Shown: positions 30,906 to 41,169 of the stretch, one piece after another
Numbering within the stretch: the stretch's first letter is position 1
How the letters are laid out: the number at the start of each line of letters is the position of its first letter
From: Symbiodinium kawagutii
Lineage: Eukaryota; Sar; Dinophyceae; Suessiales; Symbiodiniaceae
DNA: 64,000 bases
Reading direction: 5' to 3'
NCBI GenBank assembly: GCA_009767595.1
Contig: VSDK01010418.1
Location: 320,814-384,813, forward strand
Translations under genes and position numbers: made by a program
Notes under the pieces: model-generated
Told to the model about the DNA's origin: nothing
Database searches by the model: none
What the model saw: only the letters and a program-made list of their open reading frames with translations

Positions 30906-30992
30906 GTTTCGTTGGCAGGGACATTTTCTTCCGGTCGGGCAGAGGGTGCAGTCTTCCGGCGCCTCAAAAGTGGGAGGCTGGGCTGGTGACAT
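30898..30992 (-). CDS. Candidate exon, Cys-rich or basic depending on frame
   Basis: Acceptor CGGCTGCAG|T. One frame ends in TAG and contains DCTLCPTGRKCPC, another continues as RRRKTAPSARPEENVPANET. Undecided. Confidence 0.35.
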
Positions 30993-31099
30993 ACTGCAGC
31001 CGTGAGGCCCAAAGAAAATTGAGATGTGGTTCATCCGATGTCCATTTGATGTTTGTCTGACGTCCATCTGATGTTCATTTGATGTTCATTTGATGTTCA

Positions 31100-31240
31100 T
31101 TTGATGTTCATCTTGGTTTTCAGGGAAAACACCAAATCGATCCAAATCCTATGCGACATGTTGCAAGACATGAGAGCAACACGCAGCTGATCGTGATCTT
31201 GAACCGCAGGTTTTTGGGGCATCGTCGCAAGCTTTCTTTG
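31100..31240 (-). CDS. Candidate exon
   Basis: Frame IDQRKLATMPQKPAVQDHDQ, LRVALMSCNMSHRIWIDLVF, SLKTK. Its 3' end runs into short ATTTGATGTTC tandem copies (31070-31112). Confidence 0.4.
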
Positions 31241-31722
31241 ATCAATGTAGGGAAATCGCGGGATGTGAATGGTAAAACTGATGCTCGCATGACGAGATCC
31301 TGATAACAAATAACACTAAGATCATGAGATTCATGATCCTCTCAATCTTCTGCCTGAAAGTCCTTATTCGTATCTTGTCCCCTGCCCGAAACAGACTGTG
31401 AGATCGCAACCACTCTGTCACACTGTTGGGAGTGCTTCAGAGTGTTGGGAATGAAAAGGTTCTCAAAAAACAACCAATCACACAAATATGTTGCTTGGTT
31501 ATCCCACTGTCATTGCTGCATATCCAAGCTGTATCGCCCAAAGACTCAAGTCTCATCTGCATGTACCCACAAATGATTTCTTGTAAAGTAAGATCCTGTG
31601 TTTCACTGATTCACAGGATATGGTAAACAAAACATATCAAATGTATCTTATTCCTGTGCTTCTTGTCAAATAATATCATGATGGTTGTTTCTTGTCAAAT
31701 AACATCAACATGAAACCACTAC

Positions 31723-31809
31723 CTTGCCCACACCCATTTTGAGTTCGTCCTCGCCACCCTCAGTGCTCTCTCGCTCTCAGTGACCGACAGTTGCTCTTCC
31801 CTTTGGTTC
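31723..31809 (-). CDS. Internal helical exon
   Basis: Acceptor AGTGGCAG|G, frame NQREEQLSVTESERALRVAR, TNSKWVWA, strong donor GGCAAG|GTAGTG. Confidence 0.6.
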
Positions 31810-31969
31810 CTGCCACTACGGCATTGCGAAAGTGGCAAAAGGCTTGAAACCCTTTCGAGTTAAAACACCAAAACACAGAGATAACCACGAATTATGTATG
31901 GAGGTAGCTTTATACACATGTGTGTACATTCATCAGATACATATCGATCCAAGTACATATACAACTTAC

Positions 31970-32059
31970 CACCCGAGATCTGCGTGGTGAGCATTTGCGC
32001 ATTCCAGAATCCTTCGTGGACATCTCCTATCAGGTAGAAGGCACTTTTGGCAAATTGAG
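31970..32059 (-). CDS. Internal exon with consensus GTAAGT donor
   Basis: Acceptor GTGAACAAG|C after a pyrimidine tract, frame AQFAKSAFYLIGDVHEGFWN, AQMLTTQISG, donor GGTG|GTAAGT. A plus frame across the same DNA is open but has no such splice sites. Confidence 0.6.
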
Positions 32060-32499
32060 CTTGTTCACACAAAAGAAAAAGGTATACAAGGATTTGAAAT
32101 CATTGCTCGTGCTGTGCCCTCTGTCTGCCATTACTTTGAAACTTTGGAAATATGAGCTTTCCTTTTGTTTTCAGAATACGATTACCCTCATGATTCCTCC
32201 CTAGTAAGGATCGAATTAGATGAACAACTTCAACCTCTTGCCGACTAGAATTCAATCATCAAGTTTGCAAGAGCGAAACATGGTTCCGTAGTCTTGACCC
32301 AAACCACCCAACCAGATTGCTGTGGCCGGCCAATAACTCACCCGGTTTCAAGACTTAACAACGATCTCTTTGCAGAAATCAAATCACGTTAGGGTTTGCA
32401 CTAGGATTGGCAGGCTTCAAACAACTCGTTTTCGTTCCGGTTGAGCCCAGATAAGTTGATCATGGCGCACCCGCGCTGCAGCACGGCGAATCAGCGCAC

Positions 32500-32627
32500 C
32501 TTTCCATCTCGATTTGGGCCCTTCGCTTGGCAGCTGCGTCCTGCCGCGCTGCAGCTGGGTGCCCGACACACCGACACCAGGGCTCCAGCGCCCTGCCATC
32601 CCAAGTGGCGTCAAAGAAACCACTGAC
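32500..32627 (-). CDS. Internal exon
   Basis: Acceptor ACCACCCAG|GTC, frame VSGFFDATWDGRALEPWCRC, VGHPAAARQDAAAKRRAQIE, MER, donor GAAAG|GTGCGC. Phase 0 start matches the phase 0 end of the exon at 32875-32964. Confidence 0.65.
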
Positions 32628-32763
32628 CTGGGTGGTGCTTGATAATAAGGGAGGATGATTCACAAGAATGGTGAAAGAACCACTGGTTGGTGGTTGAACT
32701 ACCCATGGTTCACTGTTGGCTCACAGTGGTTAATCATGGCTAATCATGGTTCATAATGATCAT

Positions 32764-32874
32764 CACTGGTTGGTGGTGCCCACCACCCCTTTGAAAAATA
32801 TGCGCAAGTCAACCAACCCCTTGTTAATATCTATGAGGGAAAATGAAAGACGTCAATTAAACCACCAACCAGAC
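32764..32874. mobile_element. Family C introner-like element, copy 3, starting at a splice donor
   Basis: On the minus strand it begins GTCTGGTTGGTGGTTT exactly at the donor of the exon at 32875-32964 and ends CACCACCAACCAG. A second half-copy of the same terminal repeat follows (about 32675-32690), so the 247-bp intron looks like one element plus a nested partial one. Confidence 0.7.
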
Positions 32875-32964
32875 TTTTGTTGAAGTTGGCTGCCTGTTCA
32901 CAAGCATTTGGAGTCGGTGGTCCTGGTGACTTTCCTCTTGCTTCGTCATTTCGGGTTGATCGCC
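32875..32964 (-). CDS. Internal exon (30 codons, phase 0-0)
   Basis: Acceptor CCTAGGCAG|GGC, frame GDQPEMTKQEESHQDHRLQM, LVNRQPTSTK, donor GTCTGG inside family C copy 3. Charged, helical. Confidence 0.65.
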
Positions 32965-33339
32965 CTGCCTAGGAACGCTGCAGATTTGAAACTGTCGGGG
33001 GTGACAACAAGAAACTCCTGAGATAGGAAAACGACAATCTGGAGAACACGACAAAATGTGTGTTTTTCTCACGATACCTGTATGTTCCATGTTTTTCCAT
33101 CAATCTGTTGGTGTTCCGGAAAAAATGGTGCTACCAAAGGCTGTCCCCACCCCCCCTCCACACACACATTTTGACCTACCAAAATACACCAACCGTCACT
33201 TGAAACGCTGGGAAAATGCAGGATATCCAAGTGCCAGGCCTATGTTTGTGGGCTTCTGCCACCTGCCAGACAAGTGATGAGAATTCGCAGGTATTTTGCA
33301 TCATGGAATCTCAAAGCACTTGCGGGTTGGCTTGCTTCC

Positions 33340-33498
33340 CTAAATGATCGTTTTGCAGCGAAGAGATGCTGGGTAAGTCGAGCCTATGTGGGGCCTAGCG
33401 ATGGCCATCGTGCAGTACGGACTTCGGATCACTGCCATGGCCTCCGCTTTCCAGGAATAGCCTTGCTTCCGAGCCAGTAGACGTTCACGTCGCCTGAC
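33340..33498 (-). CDS. Exon, basic helix then small domain
   Basis: Acceptor CTTTTGGCAG|GTC, frame VRRRERLLARKQGYSWKAEA, MAVIRSPYCTMAIARPHIGS, TYPASLRCKTII, TAG. It could instead leave early at an internal donor (GCA|GTGATC or CC|GTACTG). Confidence 0.55.
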   Translation of the reverse strand, partial: VRRRERLLARKQGYSWKAEAMAVIRSPYCTMAIARPHIGSTYPASLRCKTII

Positions 33499-34033
33499 CT
33501 GCCAAAAGTGGCAGTTGTGGAGACCAAAAACGCCACCAAAGTGGAAATCCTGGAACTTAGGAACTGAAAGAACAGGATATTATCACTACTGATGGTGACC
33601 CAGTGCCTGCTAACCCGCTATAGCTTAGCACTCATGGTTAACCACCAACAGGTGGACGAGCAGGTTGTCACTGGGACATCCAGCCATCATTTTCCAAAAA
33701 CCATAAAGGATCATTGCCGCCAATGTAATAGGTGTGTTCATGGCTTGTAGTTGATCAATCTAACTTGTCATTGGTGGTCAAGTGTTCATATTCCTGCTGG
33801 ATGACCGCCACCAACAAAACAGAGACACTTGAAGTCAAATATGTGCATATATACTGCATAGTATATGTTGGTATGTACTTATGTAGTGCACTGCAACCTA
33901 TAAGTGTATATATACTATATAATCTATAGTTTATAGGCACGCAATGGTGTGTTCTCACAAGTGGATACTCAAAGTCAACAACCAACTCTTGATCGCGTTG
34001 TTGAAGTGGGGCAGGTTTGGATCAGAAGCTTAC

Positions 34034-34133
34034 TATTGGGGAGTCCAGCGAGACCGGGGCCCCGATGGGGCGTTCAACTTCTGGGCAGCGCTGTGAACTG
34101 ACTATGGCCTCTTCTTCTCTTTTCTGTTCACCC
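34034..34133 (-). CDS. Internal exon with GTAAGC donor
   Basis: Acceptor CGCTGCCAG|G, frame GEQKREEEAIVSSQRCPEVE, RPIGAPVSLDSPI, donor AATA|GTAAGC. Confidence 0.6.
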
Positions 34134-34611
34134 CTGGCAGCGACTCATGAGGGAGCCCCAAGACTCCATAAGGAGCTGTGGTCGCAACCCTGCGAGTTTT
34201 TCCAGGACGACCATACCATCACAGCAGTTGACCAGTGAACGAAGGAACCCAATTCATAAAAGGGGATGACTGGAACTAAAAAAACAAGCTGCATCTTGGC
34301 GCCCATTGAATGTATAACCATCCTTGAGCAGATAAAATATCAAATTTGACCATCCCCAATAAGTGAATGGTTTCAAAATCGAACATGCGGGATATTCAGC
34401 ATTTACTCCAGGATTATTATATGTCTTTGTCATTTCAGAGCCATGTTTGGCATGTACTCCAGGGGAACTAGAAATTATAACTGGGGTACCCCGGAAAGTA
34501 TCGCATTGCCATGTCAGCTCCTCGAGCCAATGGGACACCAAAAAAACCAAGGTTAATCAAGGCCTTGCGCCTCTACCTGGTGCATTCAACAAAAAGCAAA
34601 TGGAAAACTAG

Positions 34612-34838
34612 TCATTTCCCGAGCATCAAATCATGGTTTGCGACGCTGGTGGCCAATGACTGGAAGGGGTACTTGAGCATGGCAAAGTTGAGGAAATCGG
34701 TGGCTTCTTTGAGGAGTTGGATGCTTGTCATGGATTGCCAAGCTTGCCGTACTATGTCTGAAGTCACCATGTGATGATCTCCTCCGTCGCTTGGGGTACA
34801 AGCATGAGTTGGATGTTTCCCACGAGTCTTGACCATGG
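34612..34838 (-). CDS. C-terminal exon, unknown soluble protein
   Basis: Frame MVKTRGKHPTHACTPSDGGD, HHMVTSDIVRQAWQSMTSIQ, LLKEATDFLNFAMLKYPFQS, LATSVANHDLMLGK, TGA. An acceptor CACCCACAG lies just before the ATG. Helix-rich; no family recognised. Confidence 0.6.
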
Positions 34839-34883
34839 CTGTGGGTGTAACGCCAGCTGCTGCCCAGCGGAAGCTTTGGCAAC

Positions 34884-34941
34884 CTTAAAGCCCCAAACCG
34901 GCGCCTGGCTCGCGCTTGCTCTCGCCGTTGCAGCTCTTGAT
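34884..34941 (-). CDS. Short coiled-coil exon
   Basis: Acceptor ACCGGCCAG|AT, frame QELQRREQARARRRFGAL, donor TTAAG|GTTGCC. Confidence 0.55.
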
Positions 34942-35086
34942 CTGGCCGGTCACCAAAGCCACAAAGGGAAATTGATCAGACGGTTTTGATTCAAACAACA
35001 AAAACGGCTGAGAATAATGGACTCCAAGGATGATTCATGCATGCTAAAAGCCACGCATTTTCTCCACGGTTCTGCCCCAATTTTCT

Positions 35087-35229
35087 TCAGAGAAAGCCTT
35101 CCGCGCCCCCAAACTGGGCGTCCATGCTTTTGCGCTGCTCTTCCTTAGCCTTCCACTCGGCCTCCCCTTGCCTGACCAAGGGCGGGGGATCGGTCACCCG
35201 GCTTTTCCGGTGCTCTTCACATCCCCGTG
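35087..35229 (-). CDS. Exon, charged helix
   Basis: Acceptor TCTCAACAG|CAC, frame ARGCEEHRKSRVTDPPPLVR, QGEAEWKAKEEQRKSMDAQF, GGAEGFL, TGA (or an earlier, unseen donor). Confidence 0.55.
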
Positions 35230-35291
35230 CTGTTGAGAAATTCGTCCATTCCTTGGGGTTGATGGGGACCCCAAGGAAACCATATGCTGTT

Positions 35292-35395
35292 GGTGGGCCC
35301 CTAACCACTTTTAAGTTGGTTTATAAGTACCTTACCTGGGGTGATTTCTACCAGTTACAGGGGTTATAATCCAATTTATAACTGCCAGGGGCCCA
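35292..35395. mobile_element. Family E element
   Basis: Ends GGTGGGCCCCT / AGGGGCCCACC, with further inverted similarity inside (TTGGTTTATAA / TTATAATCCAA); 104 bp. It lies just upstream of the exon at 35087-35229. Confidence 0.65.
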
Positions 35396-36025
35396 CCTTG
35401 TGTGCTTTTTTGTAGTCGTCAAGGCTACTCGCTAAGTACAATGACCGACATGCTTTCCAAAAGAAGCTGAGGTTGCCAAGCAACATATCGAGCTATTGTG
35501 GTGCTGTGACTCACCTGAATTCAAAGCTCTGAAGGTATCCAATCATCCAAACAATCAGATGGACAATATTCAAACATACGGATGAACTACTACGTCTTGG
35601 CCAATGAGCTCTAGTTGTCCGTGGTGTCTATCCATATACTTCTGGCGATCCTGAGAGAATCCTACTACCATTTGTTGCCGGTGGCAGCTTGTCGGGGCAC
35701 TCCAGGAGCGCCTAATTGTTATACCGGCTACACAGTGCAACCGCAAATGAGCATTTCAATAGCTGGATGATACATCAGTTTCTCATCAACAATAACTGTT
35801 GACTGAGCCGAAGTACCCCACCTGTCTTTTACCAAGTGGTGGTTTCTTGAAACAGGAGTACCACCCAAATCAACCAGTTTTTTTTATTCCTCCCTTGCGG
35901 CCGCGCAGATCCACTCGCAGCCACTGCTTGCACACATTCTGCATGCCAAGCAACAAGAAAAGAGACTCAAAAGAGGAGCAACTTAAAAACTGTCCCAAAA
36001 TGAAAGATCAGCCAAAGGAAATAGG

Positions 36026-36331
36026 CTAATTATCAAATTCGAAGTTCCAATCAGGATTAGTGGGCTTAAGGCCCTTCACAAAGGCACAGGCAAGCCTCAT
36101 CATGGCATTCGAAGGGATAAGTGCAATCGCACTGGGAATGACCCCGGCAAGGTGCACTCTACCATTAGTTTTCTGGCCACTTGCAAGACAATAAGGAATA
36201 AGCCTAGAATCGTTTAGGGCAATTTTCTCCGAATGATTGCACACTTTCCGAATAAAAGTCGCATAAGACGAAGGTGAGTGTCGAATATCTAATCTAGTCG
36301 ATAAACCGACCATCACTTTCGGATGAATCAT
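36026..36331 (-). CDS. C-terminal exon, unknown protein (101 codons)
   Basis: Frame ...RLDIRHSPSSYATFIRKVCN, HSEKIALNDSRLIPYCLASG, QKTNGRVHLAGVIPSAIALI, PSNAMMRLACAFVKGLKPTN to TAA. Strongly protein-like although the region is AT-rich. The upstream end is open to a non-ATG start; the exact acceptor was not found. Confidence 0.55.
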   Translation of the reverse strand: MIHPKVMVGLSTRLDIRHSPSSYATFIRKVCNHSEKIALNDSRLIPYCLASGQKTNGRVHLAGVIPSAIALIPSNAMMRLACAFVKGLKPTNPDWNFEFDN

Positions 36332-36517
36332 AAACTGGATGATTTTTGGTATAGTCTGAGATCATCAAGATTTCTCAAGCCATAAAAAATCCCAACTGGA
36401 TGGGTACTCAGCCCCCCGTCATTAGTAGATTTTCAAAATAATAGCAATAATCATAATAAACATGAATGAACATAAACCAACCACAATTTTTGGGATGCAG
36501 AAAATAAACTGGATGAT

Positions 36518-36836
36518 CTTTGGTATATCATCCCCTTGTAAATAACCATTGTCAACCTTCATTTGCCGCTTCAACCAACCATTTTGGCTAATAAAACCCC
36601 CAACTAATGATTGGGAGTGGCTAATAAAGGTTGACAAACCCCCAATGGTTTTGGCTAATAAACCCTTTATAACCATTGATTTGTAAAACATTGGTTAAAC
36701 AAACCCCCATTTGGGATAGAACTAATAAAGGTTGACATACCCCTATCATGGCTTATCATCCCCTCGCAAATAACCATTGTCAACCTTCATTAGCCACTCT
36801 CAACCAACCATTTTGGCTAATAAAACCCATATTGTG
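36518..36836. repeat. Diverged direct repeat with TTGGCTAATAAA motifs
   Basis: 36530-36600 and 36760-36828 share TAACCATTGTCAACCTTCAT and CCAACCATTTTGGCTAATAA; several more TTGGCTAATAAA/ACCCCC blocks lie between. Probably an old tandem duplication of a small element. Confidence 0.7.
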
Positions 36837-36886
36837 GCTTATCATCCCCTAAACTTCGTAAACTGGATGATCTTTGCTATACTAAC

Positions 36887-37037
36887 CTTGGTAAACCCCC
36901 CAATGATTGGTCTCCCCCGCCTCTCAGCGTTCAGGCGCCGCTGCTGTATCTCCTCCAAACGCTCCTGGTGCCGCCGTTGCTCCTCGGCCTGGCTCTCGCA
37001 ACGCAGCTGCGAACCCAACGGGTGATCCGGTTCCATG
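36887..37037 (-). CDS. Internal coiled-coil exon
   Basis: Acceptor CTTCCCCAAG|C, frame MEPDHPLGSQLRCESQAEEQ, RRHQERLEEIQQRRLNAERR, GRPIIGGFTK, donor CCAAG|GTTAGT. Confidence 0.65.
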
Positions 37038-37208
37038 CTTGGGGAAGTGCTGGTGAAGTGATGGTGAAGAGCTGGTTAATTGATGGTTAATGGATGGCTC
37101 ATTGATGGTTGATAGCTGGTTGATTCCTGTTGGTGATGATCCTCTCATTTGTATTGATTAAAATTCCTGGCTGTCCATTTGATGGACAATATCCACTGCC
37201 ACCCCCAG

Positions 37209-37377
37209 CTAAATTGGTGATGTTTTATCCATAATCTCGCACTGTTTCCGGAAAAAATTATCATTCAGGGTACCGTAGCCATCACGTTTCCAGAACGTCA
37301 ACTGGGATCTACCAAGCGTTGACCCAACACTGGATCGGCGGGGAACAGTGCAGTCTTTGAAGGAACAGGGCTTCGCA
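37209..37377 (-). CDS. C-terminal exon, unknown protein
   Basis: Acceptor TGCTCTTACAG|T (strong), frame AKPCSFKDCTVPRRSSVGST, LGRSQLTFWKRDGYGTLNDN, FFRKQCEIMDKTSPI, TAG. Protein-like throughout; not recognised. Confidence 0.65.
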
Positions 37378-37639
37378 CTGTAAGAGCAAATTACTTCCCA
37401 ACTTGGCATCTGGGATTTTCCATCAAGTAGCCTCCGAGCTGGTGACGGTTCCTTATTGGGGTTCCAAATTCAAAGAACCAACATATTGACCAACAATCCG
37501 GCTTTACAATGGTTCGCTGGATGGCTTGACGGTTCATTACTAAGCGCTATGCGCTATTGACCAACATATAAATCACCGCATGAATCATCAGCATGGACGT
37601 CAAGAATCACCAGGGTAGGCCAGATTGGATGCGGTCCAC

Positions 37640-37672
37640 CTGTCGCTCGGCTTCTTGCTTTGCCAGCAATGC
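37640..37672 (-). CDS. 33-bp micro-exon
   Basis: ALLAKQEAERQ between GGGTAG|GCA and CGACAG|GTGGAC; phase 0-0. Fits the surrounding coiled-coil exons. Confidence 0.45.
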
Positions 37673-37843
37673 CTACCCCGGAGCATTGCAAAGCTGGGCG
37701 TTTCAATGGCCTTGAATCTTCATACGTAAGCTTTCGTGAACCATGTGTGGTGTATCAATGCCTTGTCACTTTTGTTGAATAACGTGAGGTTGTCCACGAT
37801 ATTTTTGACATGATCTGTGGTGAATATTTTCTATAGCGTATAC

Positions 37844-37962
37844 CTGTCATTGACTCCATAGTCCATGGGATTCAATGGAAAAATGCCACAGCCACGAATA
37901 TTGATCAAAACAAAACTCACAAGGAGAAAAAGGATGACAGCAAAGCTCCACAAATCTTCATG
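37844..37962 (-). CDS. Exon with one transmembrane helix
   Basis: Acceptor GGCTTAAG|TC, frame HEDLWSFAVILFLLVSFVLI, NIRGCGIFPLNPMDYGVND, donor GACAG|GTATAC. About 17 consecutive hydrophobic residues (FAVILFLLVSFVLI core). Confidence 0.55.
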
Positions 37963-37974
37963 ACTTAAGCCACA

Positions 37975-38212
37975 TCAAGGAATCGCAAAACGCTGGGGAT
38001 GCTCATGTAGCCATGTCAAGGGCTTTGTGACACAGCAAGCCGCTCCCAAGCAATGATGCACTGAGGAAAACCTGCAATTTGGGAACGAATGAACTGTGGC
38101 TATGGACAGCATTTTGGGGAATCGGTTTGAAGCTGCATGGCTTTCAGATACTTTCCCTGATCAAGCAAGAAGTGTTTGTGACATCCAGCCACGGGTAAAT
38201 AATCCTGTTTTC
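37975..38212 (-). pseudogene. Decayed coding stretch
   Basis: After an acceptor-like AAAACAG the frame reads DYLPVAGCHKHFLLDQGKYL, KAMQLQTDSPKCCP, TAG, PQFIRSQIAGFPQCIIAWER, LAVSQSP, TGA, HGYMSIPSVLRFLDVA. Protein-like text in one frame interrupted by stops suggests an inactivated gene piece. Confidence 0.4.
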
Positions 38213-38226
38213 ACCATCGCAGGTTA

Positions 38227-38410
38227 TTATCGCCAGTGACAGGCTTTCCATGTGAACTGGGCTTCCATAGAACTCACAGGAGCTGGGCCAGCTCCGAAAC
38301 GCCACGCCTTGGCTTCCCACTTCTCACGGCGCTTCTCTTCGATGGCCAAGCGACGCTCCTCTTCCTCCCTGGGAAGCCGTGGGGGTGGGGCCGGAAACGG
38401 CGGACACGAG
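38227..38410 (-). CDS. Exon: proline linker plus E/R-rich helix
   Basis: Acceptor GAGTCGCAG|C, frame SCPPFPAPPPRLPREEEERR, LAIEEKRREKWEAKAWRFGA, GPAPVSSMEAQFTWKACHWR, TAA. The stop may be skipped if an internal donor is used. Confidence 0.6.
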
Positions 38411-38591
38411 CTGCGACTCGGCAAACTAAGGACGGCCATGAGAGGGGCCATGGCCATGATAGGTCTACCCCATTGCCCAAAAATGATCTTGTTCAATTTA
38501 GGAATCTATACTTTCCAATGATTCGTGAATGTCGAAGCCATGTTTCTGGCATGGGATGAATCTTCTCTTGAGACCGACCACCATCCCGTGA

Positions 38592-38801
38592 CTACAATCC
38601 TTTGACAGGAAAACCATCAGTCTGCCAGTACACCATCGCTACGCTCAACTGAAGGATATTTTCTTGAGGCGACCTCGCTTGTTCCCACTGACAGAATGCT
38701 GCAGGGGCCCCCCACTTGCGTCTGGCTTCCTTCTCCTCCTTGGCCTTCCTGACAGAAGCAGCACGAACCACTTTCGAAAGGGCCTTGCACTTCCTTGCAC
38801 T
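38592..38801 (-). CDS. Exon, K/E/R-rich
   Basis: Acceptor GATGAACAG|AGT, frame SARKCKALSKVVRAASVRKA, KEEKEARRKWGAPAAFCQWE, QARSPQENILQLSVAMVYWQ, TDGFPVKGL, TAG. Confidence 0.55.
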   Translation of the reverse strand, partial: SARKCKALSKVVRAASVRKAKEEKEARRKWGAPAAFCQWEQARSPQENILQLSVAMVYWQTDGFPVKGL

Positions 38802-38879
38802 CTGTTCATCCTAGAGCTTCATAGGGATTCACATGCTGAAGGATGACCTATAGATCTTTAGTCTCAAGCAACTGATGTT

Positions 38880-38951
38880 TCAACGCTGCTCATGGACTTC
38901 TGAAGATCTGCCGGTCCTTTGTTGCTCTTGGTGCTCGCGTCGTCGCTGTTC
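38880..38951 (-). CDS. Short exon, Q/R/E-rich
   Basis: Acceptor CTGCTGCAG|GAA, frame EQRRREHQEQQRTGRSSEVH, EQR, TGA. Confidence 0.5.
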   Translation of the reverse strand, partial: EQRRREHQEQQRTGRSSEVHEQR

Positions 38952-39174
38952 CTGCAGCAGCAGTGCACGGCCCATGGTGAGGAAATCGTGTGCAGGACGG
39001 CGGTCGGAGAGAGACCAACGGATGTAGCACGACCTGCTGTAGATGGCAGGGTACGCTAGCTGAGAAGAACCATCAGTTCACGCCATCCTTCGCTTCAGAG
39101 CCATCAGTTTTGGTCGTGTCTGAGATGCATCAAGGAGCCAACCTGGGATCGTCCGAACCTCAGCCTGGCAGCAC

Positions 39175-39216
39175 CTGGGATCTGCTCTCCTCTTCTTTGC
39201 GCCGCAATTCGGCTTC
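39175..39216 (-). CDS. 42-bp micro-exon
   Basis: EAELRRKEEESRSQ between TCTCTGCCAG|GAA and CCCAG|GTGCTG; phase 0-0. Confidence 0.55.
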
Positions 39217-39269
39217 CTGGCAGAGAAACTTCAACCCCTGCTGGGTAGTCTACCATCCCCTGAAACATG

Positions 39270-39459
39270 TGGGCGGTTCTTAGAATGGGAGTAGCACCAG
39301 AAATGGTTCTTTTATTGTTATAAATGGATACTGAAGGATGACAACTGCGGGGTCCCTGTGACTTAAGAGGGATGATCACGGGCAATGGCTGATTTTGGGG
39401 GGTGCCCGTGACAATAGTGGATGTCAACTGGGGGGCCCAAACGGCTTGAGAAACGTCCA
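39270..39459. mobile_element. Family A composite element
   Basis: GGGCGGTTCTTAGAATGGGA ... CTTGAGAAACGTCC; about 190 bp, with an extra internal GATTTTGGGGGGTGCCC, i.e. two nested or fused copies. It lies in the intron between the exons at 39524-39571 and 39175-39216. Confidence 0.6.
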
Positions 39460-39523
39460 TGTGAAGAGTGCAGTTGAGTTGGATGATGGCTTCAAGTGTT
39501 GGAGGGTGGAAAAGCGGGTTTAC

Positions 39524-39571
39524 CAGTGAAACCCGAAGTGCAACGACGGTCAGTTGCTTCATGAGCAAGGG
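39524..39571 (-). CDS. 48-bp exon
   Basis: PLLMKQLTVVALRVSL between CATGATCAG|CCC and ACTG|GTAAAC; phase 0-0. Confidence 0.5.
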
Positions 39572-40076
39572 CTGATCATGAAATCATAGCTTGGTGGGTC
39601 ATTCAAATACCCTTCAAGGGTAGTCAATGACTTCGTTGTCATTGAAAGCCATGGGTTCAAATGATAGTGGCTGCTACAGTGTTTTTGAGGGATTCTCATA
39701 ACTCAGAACATGGATTTCATGCAAATGGAACATGGTAATATGTTGATATCCAGCCATTGCACACTTTAAATTACAAACTTCTCAGCCATCGTTGGCTGAT
39801 AGGATTCTCACAATCTTGGATGATGAATGGTGGCACAACCGCGGATCTCTTACCAAGCTACTCGCAACCTCTCATGATCATCATATTAGGATCCAAACCG
39901 GTTCCTATCAGAAGCCAACAATCTAACAACCAAAGAAGACAAGCAAGCTGCGTCCATGAACAGAGGGCTCCATGGCAATCACTTGCATCTTGAAATTTGT
40001 TCGCTCTCCCCACCGTTGAAGGGATCCCTTAACACTTTTACTATGGAAGATTCCCTTAAAAATAAGGGACAACTAC

Positions 40077-40258
40077 CAAGCATGTCGCATAGCCGATCTC
40101 AACTGTGGCAGCAGTGGATGCGCTGCAGCAAGGCACTGGGCCAGCGACTGCAGCGACCTGGCCTTCCTCTGCTGCTCTTCCTCTTGCTGCTTCACCCGCT
40201 CCGCATGCTCACGGCGAATGGCACGAGCGTCGCGCCGGAAACGGTGCATGCTCTTGGT
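40077..40258 (-). CDS. Internal coiled-coil exon
   Basis: Acceptor TATCTCCAG|ACC, frame TKSMHRFRRDARAIRREHAE, RVKQQEEEQQRKARSLQSLA, QCLAAAHPLLPQLRSAMRHA, W; donor CTTG|GTAGTT (which overlaps a TAG stop). Confidence 0.65.
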
Positions 40259-40769
40259 CTGGAGATATTTGCCCAGCCTCGTTTGCGAAGGCAAAGGAAG
40301 GGAAGGAGTCGAGTTGATGAAGAGATTCCAAGGAAGGAGTTGAGTTGCTGAGGTGATTCAAACCCATAGCCAAGTCTGATTCACGGCCTAGGCCCACGAC
40401 TGGTACTGTAAAACATGGGAAACAATCGGTCACAGGCAGCCTTGGAGTTTACTTAGTGATTCCCAACCTAACAAAACTGGACCCTTTGAATTCTTTGCGA
40501 CTGACATTCCTTTTTTGATCAAACACCATCAATCATCAGCTTACTCAGTCCTTGCCGGTGATGTGGCTGAAACTGTCTGTCTACCGTGGACCCTCCTTAC
40601 TGCTTCTATCTTTGAGACCAGCATTTGTTTCTCCAACCCCATTCCGTGTCAGAAACATCGAAGACGCCAGGAAATGAGAGAGTCATTGGTATCCTCCTAA
40701 CTTGAACGGTTTGGGGAAAAACATCAGCGCCACAATGACTCTGGGCTGATGTGAAGTGTCCAATGTCAC

Positions 40770-40860
40770 CTGCCTGAGGAGCTGATTTTTCTTCACTTGC
40801 TCTTCTTTCTGCATCCGCAGCTCCTCCTTTTTGTGATGCGCTTCACTCTGCTCCTGGAAG
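40770..40860 (-). CDS. Internal coiled-coil exon
   Basis: Acceptor TGCTTTGCAG|C, frame FQEQSEAHHKKEELRMQKEE, QVKKNQLLRQ, donor AGGCAG|GTGACA. Confidence 0.65.
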
Positions 40861-40978
40861 CTGCAAAGCACTTGAAAAACGCGGCTCTGACTCCATTGTC
40901 GTGTTTCGCCACTCTTTGCACATTGCAACGGTCACCATCATTCTAAACCACCAATCATCAACAGTTAAACTACTCATT

Positions 40979-41024
<46 letters not shown>

Positions 41025-41025
41025 A
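40979..41025. repeat. ATC microsatellite
   Basis: About 15 pure copies of ATC. Confidence 0.97.
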
Positions 41026-41072
41026 CTAACCATTATTAACCATTATTGATCAGCCATTACCATGATAAACCA

Positions 41073-41162
41073 TCAGCAGCCGCCGCCACAGGACTCCTCC
41101 GAGCCGCTGGACGCCGTGGTGGTGTGCACCTCCGGGGCAGGCGCGGACTCGTTGTCGCTGGC
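41073..41162 (-). CDS. Exon, acidic Ser/Thr-rich
   Basis: Acceptor GGCGCCAG|GCC, frame ASDNESAPAPEVHTTTASSG, SEESCGGGC, TGA; 90 bp. Very GC-rich in an AT-rich context. Confidence 0.5.
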   Translation of the reverse strand, partial: ASDNESAPAPEVHTTTASSGSEESCGGGC

Positions 41163-41169
41163 CTGGCGC

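Noticed and set aside
36584-36820. CCATTTTGGCT twice on the plus strand, matching the middle of the spliced leader
   Set aside because: Both copies continue AATAA instead of CAAG and belong to a local direct repeat; no gene follows.
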